Shown: one piece after another, positions 17,528 to 25,451 of the stretch
Numbering within the stretch: the stretch's first letter is position 1
Layout: each line of letters starts with the position of its first letter
From: Bacteroidota bacterium
GTDB taxonomy: Bacteria > Bacteroidota > Bacteroidia > Flavobacteriales_D > Crocinitomicaceae
DNA length: 64,000 bases
Direction of reading: 5' to 3'
NCBI GenBank assembly: GCA_016866255.1
Contig: VGMY01000011.1
Span: 1 to 64,000, forward strand
Position numbers and translations under genes: made by a program
The notes under the pieces: model-generated
The model's database searches: none
Seen by the model: only the letters and a program-made list of their open reading frames with translations
What the model was told of the DNA's origin: nothing

Positions 17528-18379
17528 ATGCGTTTGATTCTATTCCTTGCAGCAATGCAGTTGAGTGTCTTTGACATGTGGTATAGCCAAAAACAATTTT
17601 TTAGCAACTGGGGCGGGTACCTTGCATTAGAAAATACAAATTATCAAACGATCCTTAATCAAACGGTAACTTCTTCAAATTTCAATGAAGAATACAATGC
17701 AATCATCACGTCGTATCCTTCTATTAAACTTGGTGGAAGTTTTGTCATTTTGGGGAATTTACAATTCCTGGGTATTGATGAAATTCTTAACGAAAGGTTG
17801 CGCGCGTGCAGAGGCAAAACGCGTTCGCGCACTTGCGGCCTGGATTTGGGCGCAGGTCTTTCGTATAGTAAGTCAAGAATGAATGCTCTACCTGAAGGTT
17901 TCAGTAACAGTTCAAATTTTGATTTTTTTGACCAAGTTTCTCCAAACTATCAGACCTTTTTTAATTATTATCAACCCGGCAACTTGTGTATATTGAACGA
18001 CTATGGGATTAATGTTCATGCAGATATCGGAACCTTGATTTATTTTGGTGCCGAAATTGATGCCGGACCGAGTCGGATTCGGTTTACGGACAGTCGCGTT
18101 AGCGGCCAAAAAGTCCGCAGCTCTGGCTGGTTTACAAATGCCGTTTTTCATGTTGGACTGAGTTTTCCGTTACTTATCCGCTGTAGTAAAGGAATACGGT
18201 TACACACTAAAATTTACTCGAATGTTGCCGGTTGGTGTGGGAGGGTTTATAAGTTGGATTGGGTTTCGGATGATAAAAAAATGAAAAACTTTAGCACACT
18301 GAAAACCGTCGACAGACCTGTACAAGGGGAGAGTATAGGCGTTTCTTTGAGCATTTTATTTCAAAATGACTATAAATGA
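17528..18379 (+). CDS. putative outer-membrane beta-barrel protein
   Basis: The ATG at 17528 is chosen because it opens into a hydrophobic export signal (MRLILFLAAMQLSVF) and lies just after a good promoter; an ATG at 17429 would add 33 residues that look untranslated and cover the promoter. The 283-residue product has alternating aromatic and glycine-rich strands (GGYLALENTNYQ, LDLGAGLSYS, GWFTNAVFHVGLSF) and ends in an amphipathic strand (GVSLSILFQNDY), as outer-membrane barrels do. No family is recognised. It is the first gene of a three-gene unit, each overlapping the next by 8-14 bp, with a type B sorted protein and a PorP/SprF-like protein. Confidence 0.65.
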   Translation: MRLILFLAAMQLSVFDMWYSQKQFFSNWGGYLALENTNYQTILNQTVTSSNFNEEYNAIITSYPSIKLGGSFVILGNLQFLGIDEILNERLRACRGKTRSRTCGLDLGAGLSYSKSRMNALPEGFSNSSNFDFFDQVSPNYQTFFNYYQPGNLCILNDYGINVHADIGTLIYFGAEIDAGPSRIRFTDSRVSGQKVRSSGWFTNAVFHVGLSFPLLIRCSKGIRLHTKIYSNVAGWCGRVYKLDWVSDDKKMKNFSTLKTVDRPVQGESIGVSLSILFQNDYK

Positions 18380-19733
18380 AAATATAGTGAAAGCGTACTT
18401 TTTTTCAGTTTTATGTTGGGGAATCATCCATTCCATTTTTGCTCAATCCTATGTAATATTTGAAGAAGATAATTTTGAAAATTCTTTTGGGGTATGGCAA
18501 AGCAGCGGCGGCGCAGAAAGCAACAATGTACTTGAGATAATGTCCTCCATGTATTCGATTGATCAATATTCATTGCAGGTCGCACATGTGGCCAATACAG
18601 GTACACAAGCAGGCTACACCTACGGAAATTCATTGGAAAGTAATCGAAAATATAGGTACTTTTCTACTCAAGGATATTACAATATAATTTTGAAATTTAA
18701 ATGGAAATGCAATGGTGAAGCTGGACATGATTTTGGAACGATGTTTTACAGCTCGGATGGTATTCAATGGACCACACTAAAAAACTTTCAATCGGGAAAA
18801 GGCAATGAGATTCACGATGAGTACATTGTTCTGCCTAAATGCGCGGAAGATAGTGGGTTTTATCTTGGTTTTTCCTTTACCGCAGACAATTCATTTAATT
18901 TTCAGCCAGGATTAGTTATTGACGAAATTGATATTCAAGGTAATTGTACGCCCGGGTCAATAAAACCGAATACTCCTATGGGTTTAAATTCTGTGGTTTG
19001 CAAAAATACCAAGACTTCAATTACCTTGGAACCTACATCGTCAACAGGAAATTTACGATGGTATACCACGATGAACTGTTCAGAATATATATTCGAAGGA
19101 CCTGCATACAGCATTTTACCCTTGGAGGACAAAACATTCTATGTAAGTGCCTATAATTCCCAAAATGGCTGTGAATCCCCGAGTAAAGTCGCGGTTAATT
19201 TAGTGGTTAAATCTTTGCCTGTGATTGAAGTGGTATCCATCGTAGATGCTACGCTTGGGGGAGACGGCTCAATTGGTGTAAGCGCCACAGAATTCCCTCC
19301 TTTTATCTATGATTGGTATTTAAATAAGGTTGCCTTCCCGCAAAACGACTCCCTCATAACTGGGTTATATGAAGGTAATTACGAGCTGATAGTCACCAAC
19401 AATATCGGATGCAAGGATTCTGTTAAGGTTGTATTGTTATCGAAAGCGGAATTGGATATTCCAAATGCAATTTCCCCAAACAATGATTCCTACAACGATG
19501 TATGGAAAATAAGCGGTATTGCCCAATGGAGTGATTTCAAGATAGAACTTCGAAACATGCGCGGTGAATTAGTTTACAAACAGGAGGCAACCAATAATTC
19601 CCCCGCTTACATTCCTTTTGGCGGTTACAACCAACAGGGAGAAAAGTTGGCTCCCGGAGATTATTCCTACGTTGTTCAATCCAAAGAGCGAAAAAAGAAG
19701 TATTCAGGAATTCTCAGTATCAAATATGATTAA
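18366..19733 (+). CDS. secreted protein with T9SS type B (CHU_C-like) sorting domain
   Basis: The product has 455 residues with an N-terminal signal (about 1-26, ending SIFAQ). The next 180 residues look like a beta-sandwich of the MAM/LamG kind (FENSFGVWQSSGGAES, GLVIDEIDIQG). An Ig-like part (about 205-355; NGCESPSKVAV, NIGCKDSVKVVL) follows. The last 95 residues carry the gliding motility-associated type B sorting signature: AISPNNDSYNDVWKISGI, then FKIELRNMRGELVY, then GEKLAPGDYSYVVQ and a closing ILSIKY strand. Type B cargo is secreted by T9SS and often needs a partner SprF-like protein, and the next gene encodes one. It overlaps the upstream gene by 14 bp and the next by 8 bp. Confidence 0.85.
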   Translation: MTINENIVKAYFFSVLCWGIIHSIFAQSYVIFEEDNFENSFGVWQSSGGAESNNVLEIMSSMYSIDQYSLQVAHVANTGTQAGYTYGNSLESNRKYRYFSTQGYYNIILKFKWKCNGEAGHDFGTMFYSSDGIQWTTLKNFQSGKGNEIHDEYIVLPKCAEDSGFYLGFSFTADNSFNFQPGLVIDEIDIQGNCTPGSIKPNTPMGLNSVVCKNTKTSITLEPTSSTGNLRWYTTMNCSEYIFEGPAYSILPLEDKTFYVSAYNSQNGCESPSKVAVNLVVKSLPVIEVVSIVDATLGGDGSIGVSATEFPPFIYDWYLNKVAFPQNDSLITGLYEGNYELIVTNNIGCKDSVKVVLLSKAELDIPNAISPNNDSYNDVWKISGIAQWSDFKIELRNMRGELVYKQEATNNSPAYIPFGGYNQQGEKLAPGDYSYVVQSKERKKKYSGILSIKYD

Positions 19734-21513
19734 GGGTTCGTTCACTTTGCTCGCGATATGTTTCTTGCTTTTTATTCCACAAAGCTTGATTGGACAACAA
19801 CGGTTTCTAAACAACCAACGGCTTTGGAACGATTTGATGTTCAATCCTGCAAAAATTGTTGAGGTACATGGTATTAATGTTTACACCTTACATCGGCAAC
19901 AATATTACACCTTAAGAAGCCAATCTCCTTACCTATTCATGCTTGGAGGAAAAGCAAATCTTCCGATGCCTTACTCACAAAACATGCTTTATTCAGAGAA
20001 GAATTATACTAGAAACTACAATCTTGCGGTAGGGGGTTATTACATTCATTCATTTACAGGTGGGGTCTACGATCAAAATGAAATAGCCGGACAATTTGGT
20101 TTTCAATTAAAACTGCATCAAGAAATGTCGAATCCCTCCAAATTTGATCAACTCAATTTTGGAATTTCAATCAAAGGAATAAACAACCGATATCGTGGAA
20201 ATTCTGGTCTGTATCTATACGATTCCAACGACCCACAATTTATGAGTCAACAAGCCACCAATAAATTTACCATTAGCGCAATACCGGGGGTTCAATACAA
20301 AAATCACAACCTAACACTTGATGCGTTCCATACCTTTGGTCCAAAAGACCAACATTTTACAAGTTTATCCGTAATGGGTTCATCGGAACTCGATAACTAC
20401 TTGGCTCAATTGGCTTTTCGTATTAATTATTTTGGTAGTACAAACTACCAAGTGTCCCTTAATAAAATTCAACATTTGAATAGGGGAAAACAACTATGGG
20501 CTCTTAATTATGGAGCCAACCTATTTATCGGAAAGAAGACGACGGGGAATTCTTCCATTTTGAGCAATCCAGGGATTTATATCGGGATCGTTTTCACGAA
20601 GTCTACGAATCCTAAAAAAACAACAAGAGCTAAAACCAGTAATGATAATTATAAAGAAGCTCAACATGCTCATTTGTTTTCAGGAAGTGTAAACGTATTC
20701 GATGCCAATTGGAACACCATTTCATTGGGGCCATCAACCGAAGTGGGGTTGATGTATCAACGCAATACAAAAGTCTGTGAATGCGATCGAATTTATGATC
20801 AGTTCTTGGCAGTGACCAATACATTGGTTAAACGTAAAGAAGAGATTGATATTGAAGAGGCCAAGGAATTGGAGTTGAAATTTGAAACAGAGTGCCGCAA
20901 ATCCTACGGAGATTATGAAAAATTTATTGCAAAAATGCGTGAAAAAACATCGTCTTTGAAGCCAAGTCAGCAAATCGATTTTGATACAACAACCAAAGAT
21001 ATGTTTGGAACACGCTGGTTGGACCACAATCTTGACTATATTGGATCAGGAATTAAACTAATAACAAATCTTGAAGAGTGGAAAGAGTTGAATCAGAAAG
21101 CAGAAAATAGCCCTTGGTGTTGTTATGTTGATTTTGATGCGAAAAATAAAAATAAAGGGTTGCTTTATAACGAGGTAGCTTTTGAATTATTATCGAAAGA
21201 TGTTAACTTAAAAGAACGAGGTTTTAAAATTGCAAATGGAAGCGATTGGACAGATTTGTGGGATGAAGCAACGGAAATAAATCAAGTTAATTCTTTATTC
21301 AATTGTGACGGTAGTTCCACATCCGTGTACAATTTAAATTTTGAAGATGTAACATGTTTTGAATCGGGTGGATTCTATGTGAATAATAATGCCAGTTATT
21401 GGGTCGGTGAATTGAAAGAGTTGAAAAGGGTGAGCTGTTCCCTAAAAAGAAAACTCAAAACTGATTTTCCCTCCGAATCATCAGCCTATTTAATAAGATT
21501 AGTCAAATTATAG
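19726..21513 (+). CDS. PorP/SprF-like outer-membrane protein fused to extra C-terminal domain
   Basis: The ATG at 19726 gives a clean signal peptide (MIKGSFTLLAICFLLF...LIGQ) and an 8-bp overlap with the type B cargo gene. Residues 21-330 have the PorP/SprF pattern: QQRFLNNQRLWNDLMFNPA near the mature N-terminus, then repeated membrane strands (LAVGGYYIHSFTGG, LNFGISIKGINNRY). SprF-like proteins help T9SS export of their paired type B adhesin. Unlike ordinary family members of about 310-340 residues, this one continues for roughly 265 more residues. The extension has a Glu/Lys-rich helical stretch (about 370-450) and a FISUMP-like end (RGFKIANGSDWTDLWD, SYWVGELK, YLIRLVKL). The extension probably faces the periplasm or the surface. 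Confidence 0.8.
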   Translation: MIKGSFTLLAICFLLFIPQSLIGQQRFLNNQRLWNDLMFNPAKIVEVHGINVYTLHRQQYYTLRSQSPYLFMLGGKANLPMPYSQNMLYSEKNYTRNYNLAVGGYYIHSFTGGVYDQNEIAGQFGFQLKLHQEMSNPSKFDQLNFGISIKGINNRYRGNSGLYLYDSNDPQFMSQQATNKFTISAIPGVQYKNHNLTLDAFHTFGPKDQHFTSLSVMGSSELDNYLAQLAFRINYFGSTNYQVSLNKIQHLNRGKQLWALNYGANLFIGKKTTGNSSILSNPGIYIGIVFTKSTNPKKTTRAKTSNDNYKEAQHAHLFSGSVNVFDANWNTISLGPSTEVGLMYQRNTKVCECDRIYDQFLAVTNTLVKRKEEIDIEEAKELELKFETECRKSYGDYEKFIAKMREKTSSLKPSQQIDFDTTTKDMFGTRWLDHNLDYIGSGIKLITNLEEWKELNQKAENSPWCCYVDFDAKNKNKGLLYNEVAFELLSKDVNLKERGFKIANGSDWTDLWDEATEINQVNSLFNCDGSSTSVYNLNFEDVTCFESGGFYVNNNASYWVGELKELKRVSCSLKRKLKTDFPSESSAYLIRLVKL

Positions 21514-21538
21514 CAGGTTCGCTATTGGCCATGTACCT

Positions 21539-23299
21539 TTAATTTTCAATGAAAAACTCTTCACCTTCTGCAAATACTGGCAAAATTTCGTCGGGGTTAA
21601 TGCGTATTTTCTCAACATCAATTAACTGGATTTCTAGCAAATTCAACGTGTAGCTTGGTAAAGCACAGGACCAAATGGGAAGTTCCGTGCAGGGTATTAT
21701 AAACTCGCTTTTAGATCTGTTGGTTAAATCCATTGGAATGTAATATCGTTTTACTTCCTGGTTCTTCAATGTAAGCTCTATTTCCACAGGCATCGGAATG
21801 CCTCGGTTATCCAAGCGCACCTTCAAGCCTTCAGAAGATTGCCACACACTATCTATTACGATTTCTATGGGTTTCGAGGTATTCAACCAATAGTTTTGAA
21901 ACCAGGTCAATTCCATGCCCGAAGCGTCCTCCATGACCTTTACAAAATCGTTGGGTTCGGGATGTTTAAATTTCCACATTCGGTAATATTTTCCAAACCC
22001 TTGGCGCATGGCTTCCTTTCCAATAAGGTACTCCAATATTTCCGCAAATAGCTGACCCTTGTAATAAGCAGCATAAAAATATCCTAAATCCCCTTTAAAA
22101 TGATTGGCTGCCGTTGCGATAGGTTCATCTGAAGCAAATTCCCAAACCAAATCTTTACCCTTAACCCTCGGATGCAATCCCTCGATGTCGCTAACACGGG
22201 CCTCTGCAAACTGAGTTAAACCTTCGTCCATCCAATGGTACAAATTTTCGTCCGTCCCATAGATGCCGTAAAAATAGCTGTGCATGAATTCATGGCAAGC
22301 GGTGTTGTAAAAATCGTAAGATCCTTCCAACATCGTACACATGGGGTATTCCATGTAGCCTTCGCCGGCTTGTATGAAGGAAAATTGAGGGTATGGGTAG
22401 GTCCCGAATTCCCTTTTACATATCGCATAGGATTTATGCCACTTGGTGGCTAAATTCGTCCATTGGGTTTCGTAGTTCTTGTTGTAAAAGAAATGAAAGT
22501 CAATGGAATCAATGCGTTGGGTTTGATGCACCCATTCGCGGTCCATCGCAAAAGCAAAATCGTGCACCTTATCCGCCGTAAACACCCAAGTAGTTTTACC
22601 TTTAGTGGGATCGCTGGGGTTCAGATTTTTCCATCCTTTAGCGAGGTATTTTTTATTCATCAAGGTCCCTGTTCCGGCCACCGTAAAGGAGGCGTTGCAC
22701 TCTACATTCACCTTAAATTTCCCAAAAGTTCCAGCGAATTCCCGCCCGAAATAAGGATCGGTATGCCATCCCTGACGGTCGTAACGGCACAATTTAGGGT
22801 ACCATTGCGTAAAAGTATAGTCGGTTCCCGAAGCGTTGTTTTTTCCGCAACGGTTGAAGCAACTTGGAATTTTAGAACGAAATACCACCGTAAGCGTAAG
22901 GTTAGCCCCCGGAATCAAGGCCTGCTTAAGCGGCACTTGACCAATCGTCTCGAACACCTTCATGGGAATGATTTCTCCATTAATATTCACCGACAAAACA
23001 TCAATTTGTCCGTAGTCATCGTCGCTGGAATCTCCTTCGATGGAATTGAACACCCCCAACTTTTGATTGGCGCTGGTTCCTTTTTTCATGGCATTCCAAT
23101 ACAGGTGAAAGAACAGCACCTGCAAGGTGTCCGGAGAATTATTCGTATAAATCAAAGTTTCTTTTCCGTTCAACACATGGTTGACATCATCAACTTTGGC
23201 CTCAATCGTATAATCAACAGCTTGTTGCCAGTAACCATTTTGTGCATAAAAACAATGCCCAAAGAACAGGAATGCGATGAGAACACCCTTCTTTTTCAT
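21539..23299 (-). CDS. M1-family (aminopeptidase-like) metallopeptidase
   Basis: This exported protein of 586 residues has a signal peptide (MKKKGVLIAFLFFGHCFYAQ). The N-terminal beta domain (about 25-250) matches the M1 saddle domain (YTIEAKVDDVNHVLNGKETL). The gluzincin site is HEFMH (336-340) with the second Glu at 359 in WMDEGLTQF. The usual GxMEN substrate motif reads GYMEYPM, so N-terminal amine recognition may differ from true aminopeptidases; such proteins are common in Bacteroidota. It converges on the SprF-like gene with only 25 bp between and appears to be a single gene. It probably works in the periplasm or on the surface. Confidence 0.9.
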   Translation of the reverse strand: MKKKGVLIAFLFFGHCFYAQNGYWQQAVDYTIEAKVDDVNHVLNGKETLIYTNNSPDTLQVLFFHLYWNAMKKGTSANQKLGVFNSIEGDSSDDDYGQIDVLSVNINGEIIPMKVFETIGQVPLKQALIPGANLTLTVVFRSKIPSCFNRCGKNNASGTDYTFTQWYPKLCRYDRQGWHTDPYFGREFAGTFGKFKVNVECNASFTVAGTGTLMNKKYLAKGWKNLNPSDPTKGKTTWVFTADKVHDFAFAMDREWVHQTQRIDSIDFHFFYNKNYETQWTNLATKWHKSYAICKREFGTYPYPQFSFIQAGEGYMEYPMCTMLEGSYDFYNTACHEFMHSYFYGIYGTDENLYHWMDEGLTQFAEARVSDIEGLHPRVKGKDLVWEFASDEPIATAANHFKGDLGYFYAAYYKGQLFAEILEYLIGKEAMRQGFGKYYRMWKFKHPEPNDFVKVMEDASGMELTWFQNYWLNTSKPIEIVIDSVWQSSEGLKVRLDNRGIPMPVEIELTLKNQEVKRYYIPMDLTNRSKSEFIIPCTELPIWSCALPSYTLNLLEIQLIDVEKIRINPDEILPVFAEGEEFFIEN

Positions 23300-23362
23300 A
23301 TATTGAAAATTGTTTAATCATTTTTTGGAGCAAACATCCAATGGGCCTTTATCAACAAATCC

Positions 23363-23905
23363 CTATCCGAGCTGCATACGTTCACCCGCGATCATTTGCC
23401 GCAATTCCTCTTGCGATTTGTCTTCCATGCTACCCTTGAGCATTTTTCGCTTCTCAGAACCCAATTGCTTCATGTACTTTCCTTCAGCAAAGCGACGAAT
23501 ATCTTCTTCGTTACGTAAAATTAACCCTGGGACTTCCGTCGGCGATTCGCTGGGCTTCATGGTCATCGTAAAGTAAGCGGTATTGGTGTGCGTTATTTTT
23601 CCAGTCTTGATATCGGTGGACTCTGCGCGAATTCCAATAATCATGGAGGTTTTACCCACGTAATTCACCCGGGATTTCAGAGTCAACAGATTACCTATCT
23701 CCACCGGTTCATGGAACTCTACCCCATCCACACCAACGGTTACCACATACCCTTCACAGTGTTTAACCGCCGTAGCATAAGCCACCTTGTCCATGATGGA
23801 AAGGATGACACCACCGTGCACCTTATCGCCAAAATTTGCATAACTGGGAACCATTAATTCCGTGAATACGGTTTCGGAATCTATTACGGTTTTATATCGC
23901 TGCAT
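23363..23905 (-). CDS. acyl-CoA thioesterase, hotdog fold
   Basis: The 180-residue product matches YciA/BFIT-type acyl-CoA thioesterases. Residues 10-130 form the hotdog domain, with the helix motif GDKVHGGVILSIMDKVAY, the strand GVEFHEPVEIGNLL and an NTAYFTM edge. The last 45 residues are charged (SEKRKMLKGSMEDKSQEELR), a common cytosolic tail in Bacteroidota members. It likely hydrolyses fatty acyl-CoA. A TATTTTTG box on the minus strand (complement of 23919-23926) lies 13 bp upstream of the start and may be its -7 element. Confidence 0.88.
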   Translation of the reverse strand: MQRYKTVIDSETVFTELMVPSYANFGDKVHGGVILSIMDKVAYATAVKHCEGYVVTVGVDGVEFHEPVEIGNLLTLKSRVNYVGKTSMIIGIRAESTDIKTGKITHTNTAYFTMTMKPSESPTEVPGLILRNEEDIRRFAEGKYMKQLGSEKRKMLKGSMEDKSQEELRQMIAGERMQLG

Positions 23906-23948
23906 GCCTTTTTTTTCCCAAAAATATATCTTTTTTCAGTAGGATATT

Positions 23949-24347
23949 ATGAAGAAACGTACCTTTACTGCAGCGAAAACGGACCTAATGACAGAAACTA
24001 AAGAGCAAGTTGATGTAAAGGTAAAAAGCTATCAGGTTGAGGAACAGCAAACGATCGTTCATTGTTCCCTGGATGCGCCCTTTGGTACGAATTATCGCAT
24101 TTGGAAAACCACCTATCTGCTCACGGAAAAAGGACACCGCTGTCCACTCGTTGCATGGCGAGGCATTTGCTTGGCTCCTCAATGGATGAGCATTCCGCCA
24201 GGAGTAGCTGAATTTACCCTCATCTTTACCGGTTTACCTTCGGATTGTACGCAGTTTTCTTTGATCGAAGACATTCCTTGGTTGAGCGGTTTTAAGGTGC
24301 TTGACATCCCTCGCAACAGCTCGGACATTTACCGGGTGGAGGTGTAG
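23949..24347 (+). CDS. small hypothetical cytosolic protein
   Basis: The product has 132 residues with no signal peptide or membrane helix. It is beta-rich in appearance (VDVKVKSYQVEEQQTIVHCS, GVAEFTLIFTGLP) and contains several Cys and Trp residues (GICLAPQWMSIPPG). It may be a small beta-sandwich. I recognise no family. It diverges from the thioesterase gene with 43 bp between them and precedes the HETAH protein gene by about 70 bp. Confidence 0.6.
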   Translation: MKKRTFTAAKTDLMTETKEQVDVKVKSYQVEEQQTIVHCSLDAPFGTNYRIWKTTYLLTEKGHRCPLVAWRGICLAPQWMSIPPGVAEFTLIFTGLPSDCTQFSLIEDIPWLSGFKVLDIPRNSSDIYRVEV

Positions 24348-24418
24348 TTGTAACCAAAAATCCACGTCCCGTTTCTTACTCATAAGCCCACCCCTACCTA
24401 ACCTTTTATCGAAATGCC

Positions 24419-25363
24419 ATGAACCGTTTTGGACTAAGCGTAATGCTTGTTTTTGTTGCACCTACCGTCTCTTTTGCTCAACTTACGAACGATTGGGTCA
24501 TGGCCCAATTGGCCCTCTATTCTAAAAGCTCTTATGAGATTGTCAACGGATATCGAATCAACGGCAGTTCAATTTCCTACGGCGGCAGTTCGCGATCGTT
24601 TTCCATGCACCATTTGGAATTTTGCGAATTAAAAGACCTATCAAGTTTCTTAAGCTCGATTTCTACTACCGTGCACGAAACAGCGCACGGTTTTGACAGT
24701 CAAATCCCGTACATGCAAGCCAAAATAGGGGTGCCTATACAACACGTGAATGAGGCCGAGGGCTTTTATTTAAACACATTAACGAGCCTTGTCATTGAAT
24801 TTCCTAAACAAGCTCTATTTCCGAGCAAACTCCTTCTTTCACAAATCCCCGAATCCTTGCGTACTTTTCGATTCAATACCTACATCAATGCAGGGCCAAC
24901 CCAGTCCACCCAATGCGATGGTGTTATAGGTCTAATGGATGAATTCAATGCGTATTACCATGGAAGTAAAGTCCTTTCAGACCTGTACCCGCTCTTTGTT
25001 CAAGCTTACGGATCTGAAGTATCTTGGCAATGGCCTTCGCAATTTGTGAGCAATGCCGATGCATTTTACGAATTCGATTTCTTCATTAAAGAGTATTTGC
25101 TGATGGCAAAAACCTACCGTCCGGCGCTTTACCTAGAACTCAAAAACGACCCCAACTTTACTTTGGTATACCAAACCATCCGTCGTCAATTCGCCCAGTT
25201 AATTGCCGATTACGAACGGAAATACGATCAACTGATGAAGGAAAAGAAAAGTGGTGGGTGGACTACCCAAAAGCATCAAACCATCTATGAAACCCTCAAA
25301 GACCAAATCCATTCGAGCCGCTATCAAGTGGTGGTTAATGATTTTTTGGGGGGAGGGCGATAA
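24419..25363 (+). CDS. secreted putative zinc metalloprotease (HETAH)
   Basis: The 314-residue product has a signal peptide (MNRFGLSVMLVFVAPTVSFA). An HExxH motif, HETAH (86-90), sits in a predicted helix (SSISTTVHETAHGFDSQ). A later DEFNAYYHG segment, near residue 181, could supply the third ligand Glu. The C-terminal third is helical and Lys-rich. I recognise no named peptidase family. The motif and export signal make a periplasmic or extracellular gluzincin-like enzyme plausible, but the activity is inferred. Confidence 0.65.
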   Translation: MNRFGLSVMLVFVAPTVSFAQLTNDWVMAQLALYSKSSYEIVNGYRINGSSISYGGSSRSFSMHHLEFCELKDLSSFLSSISTTVHETAHGFDSQIPYMQAKIGVPIQHVNEAEGFYLNTLTSLVIEFPKQALFPSKLLLSQIPESLRTFRFNTYINAGPTQSTQCDGVIGLMDEFNAYYHGSKVLSDLYPLFVQAYGSEVSWQWPSQFVSNADAFYEFDFFIKEYLLMAKTYRPALYLELKNDPNFTLVYQTIRRQFAQLIADYERKYDQLMKEKKSGGWTTQKHQTIYETLKDQIHSSRYQVVVNDFLGGGR

Positions 25364-25402
25364 ATCGTCAACCTTCCTGCAACGTTCATTTTTACTCCAA
25401 AA

Positions 25403-25433
25403 TTGATTATTTCTGCCATTTTAAGTAGCTTTG
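25403..25433 (+). promoter_or_regulatory. promoter of the ion-channel gene
   Basis: TTG (25403-25405), 20 bp, then TAGCTTTG (25426-25433), a full match to the Bacteroidota TTG/TAnnTTTG pattern. The box ends 18 bp before the ATG at 25452, which supports that start and rules out a TTG at 25431 that lies inside the box. Confidence 0.75.
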
Positions 25434-25451
25434 AACAACCTACTGTTACCC

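Noticed and set aside
1-21513. Type VI or type VII secretion, or tellurium-resistance (TerY-P), as the identity of the kinase/FHA locus
   Set aside because: No TssB/C, VgrG, Hcp, EssC-like, TerC or TerD protein is present. Only the signalling parts resemble those systems.
22463-23317. 284-codon open frame on the plus strand
   Set aside because: It lies opposite the M1 peptidase gene, has no protein-like domain pattern, and its codon use mirrors the true gene.
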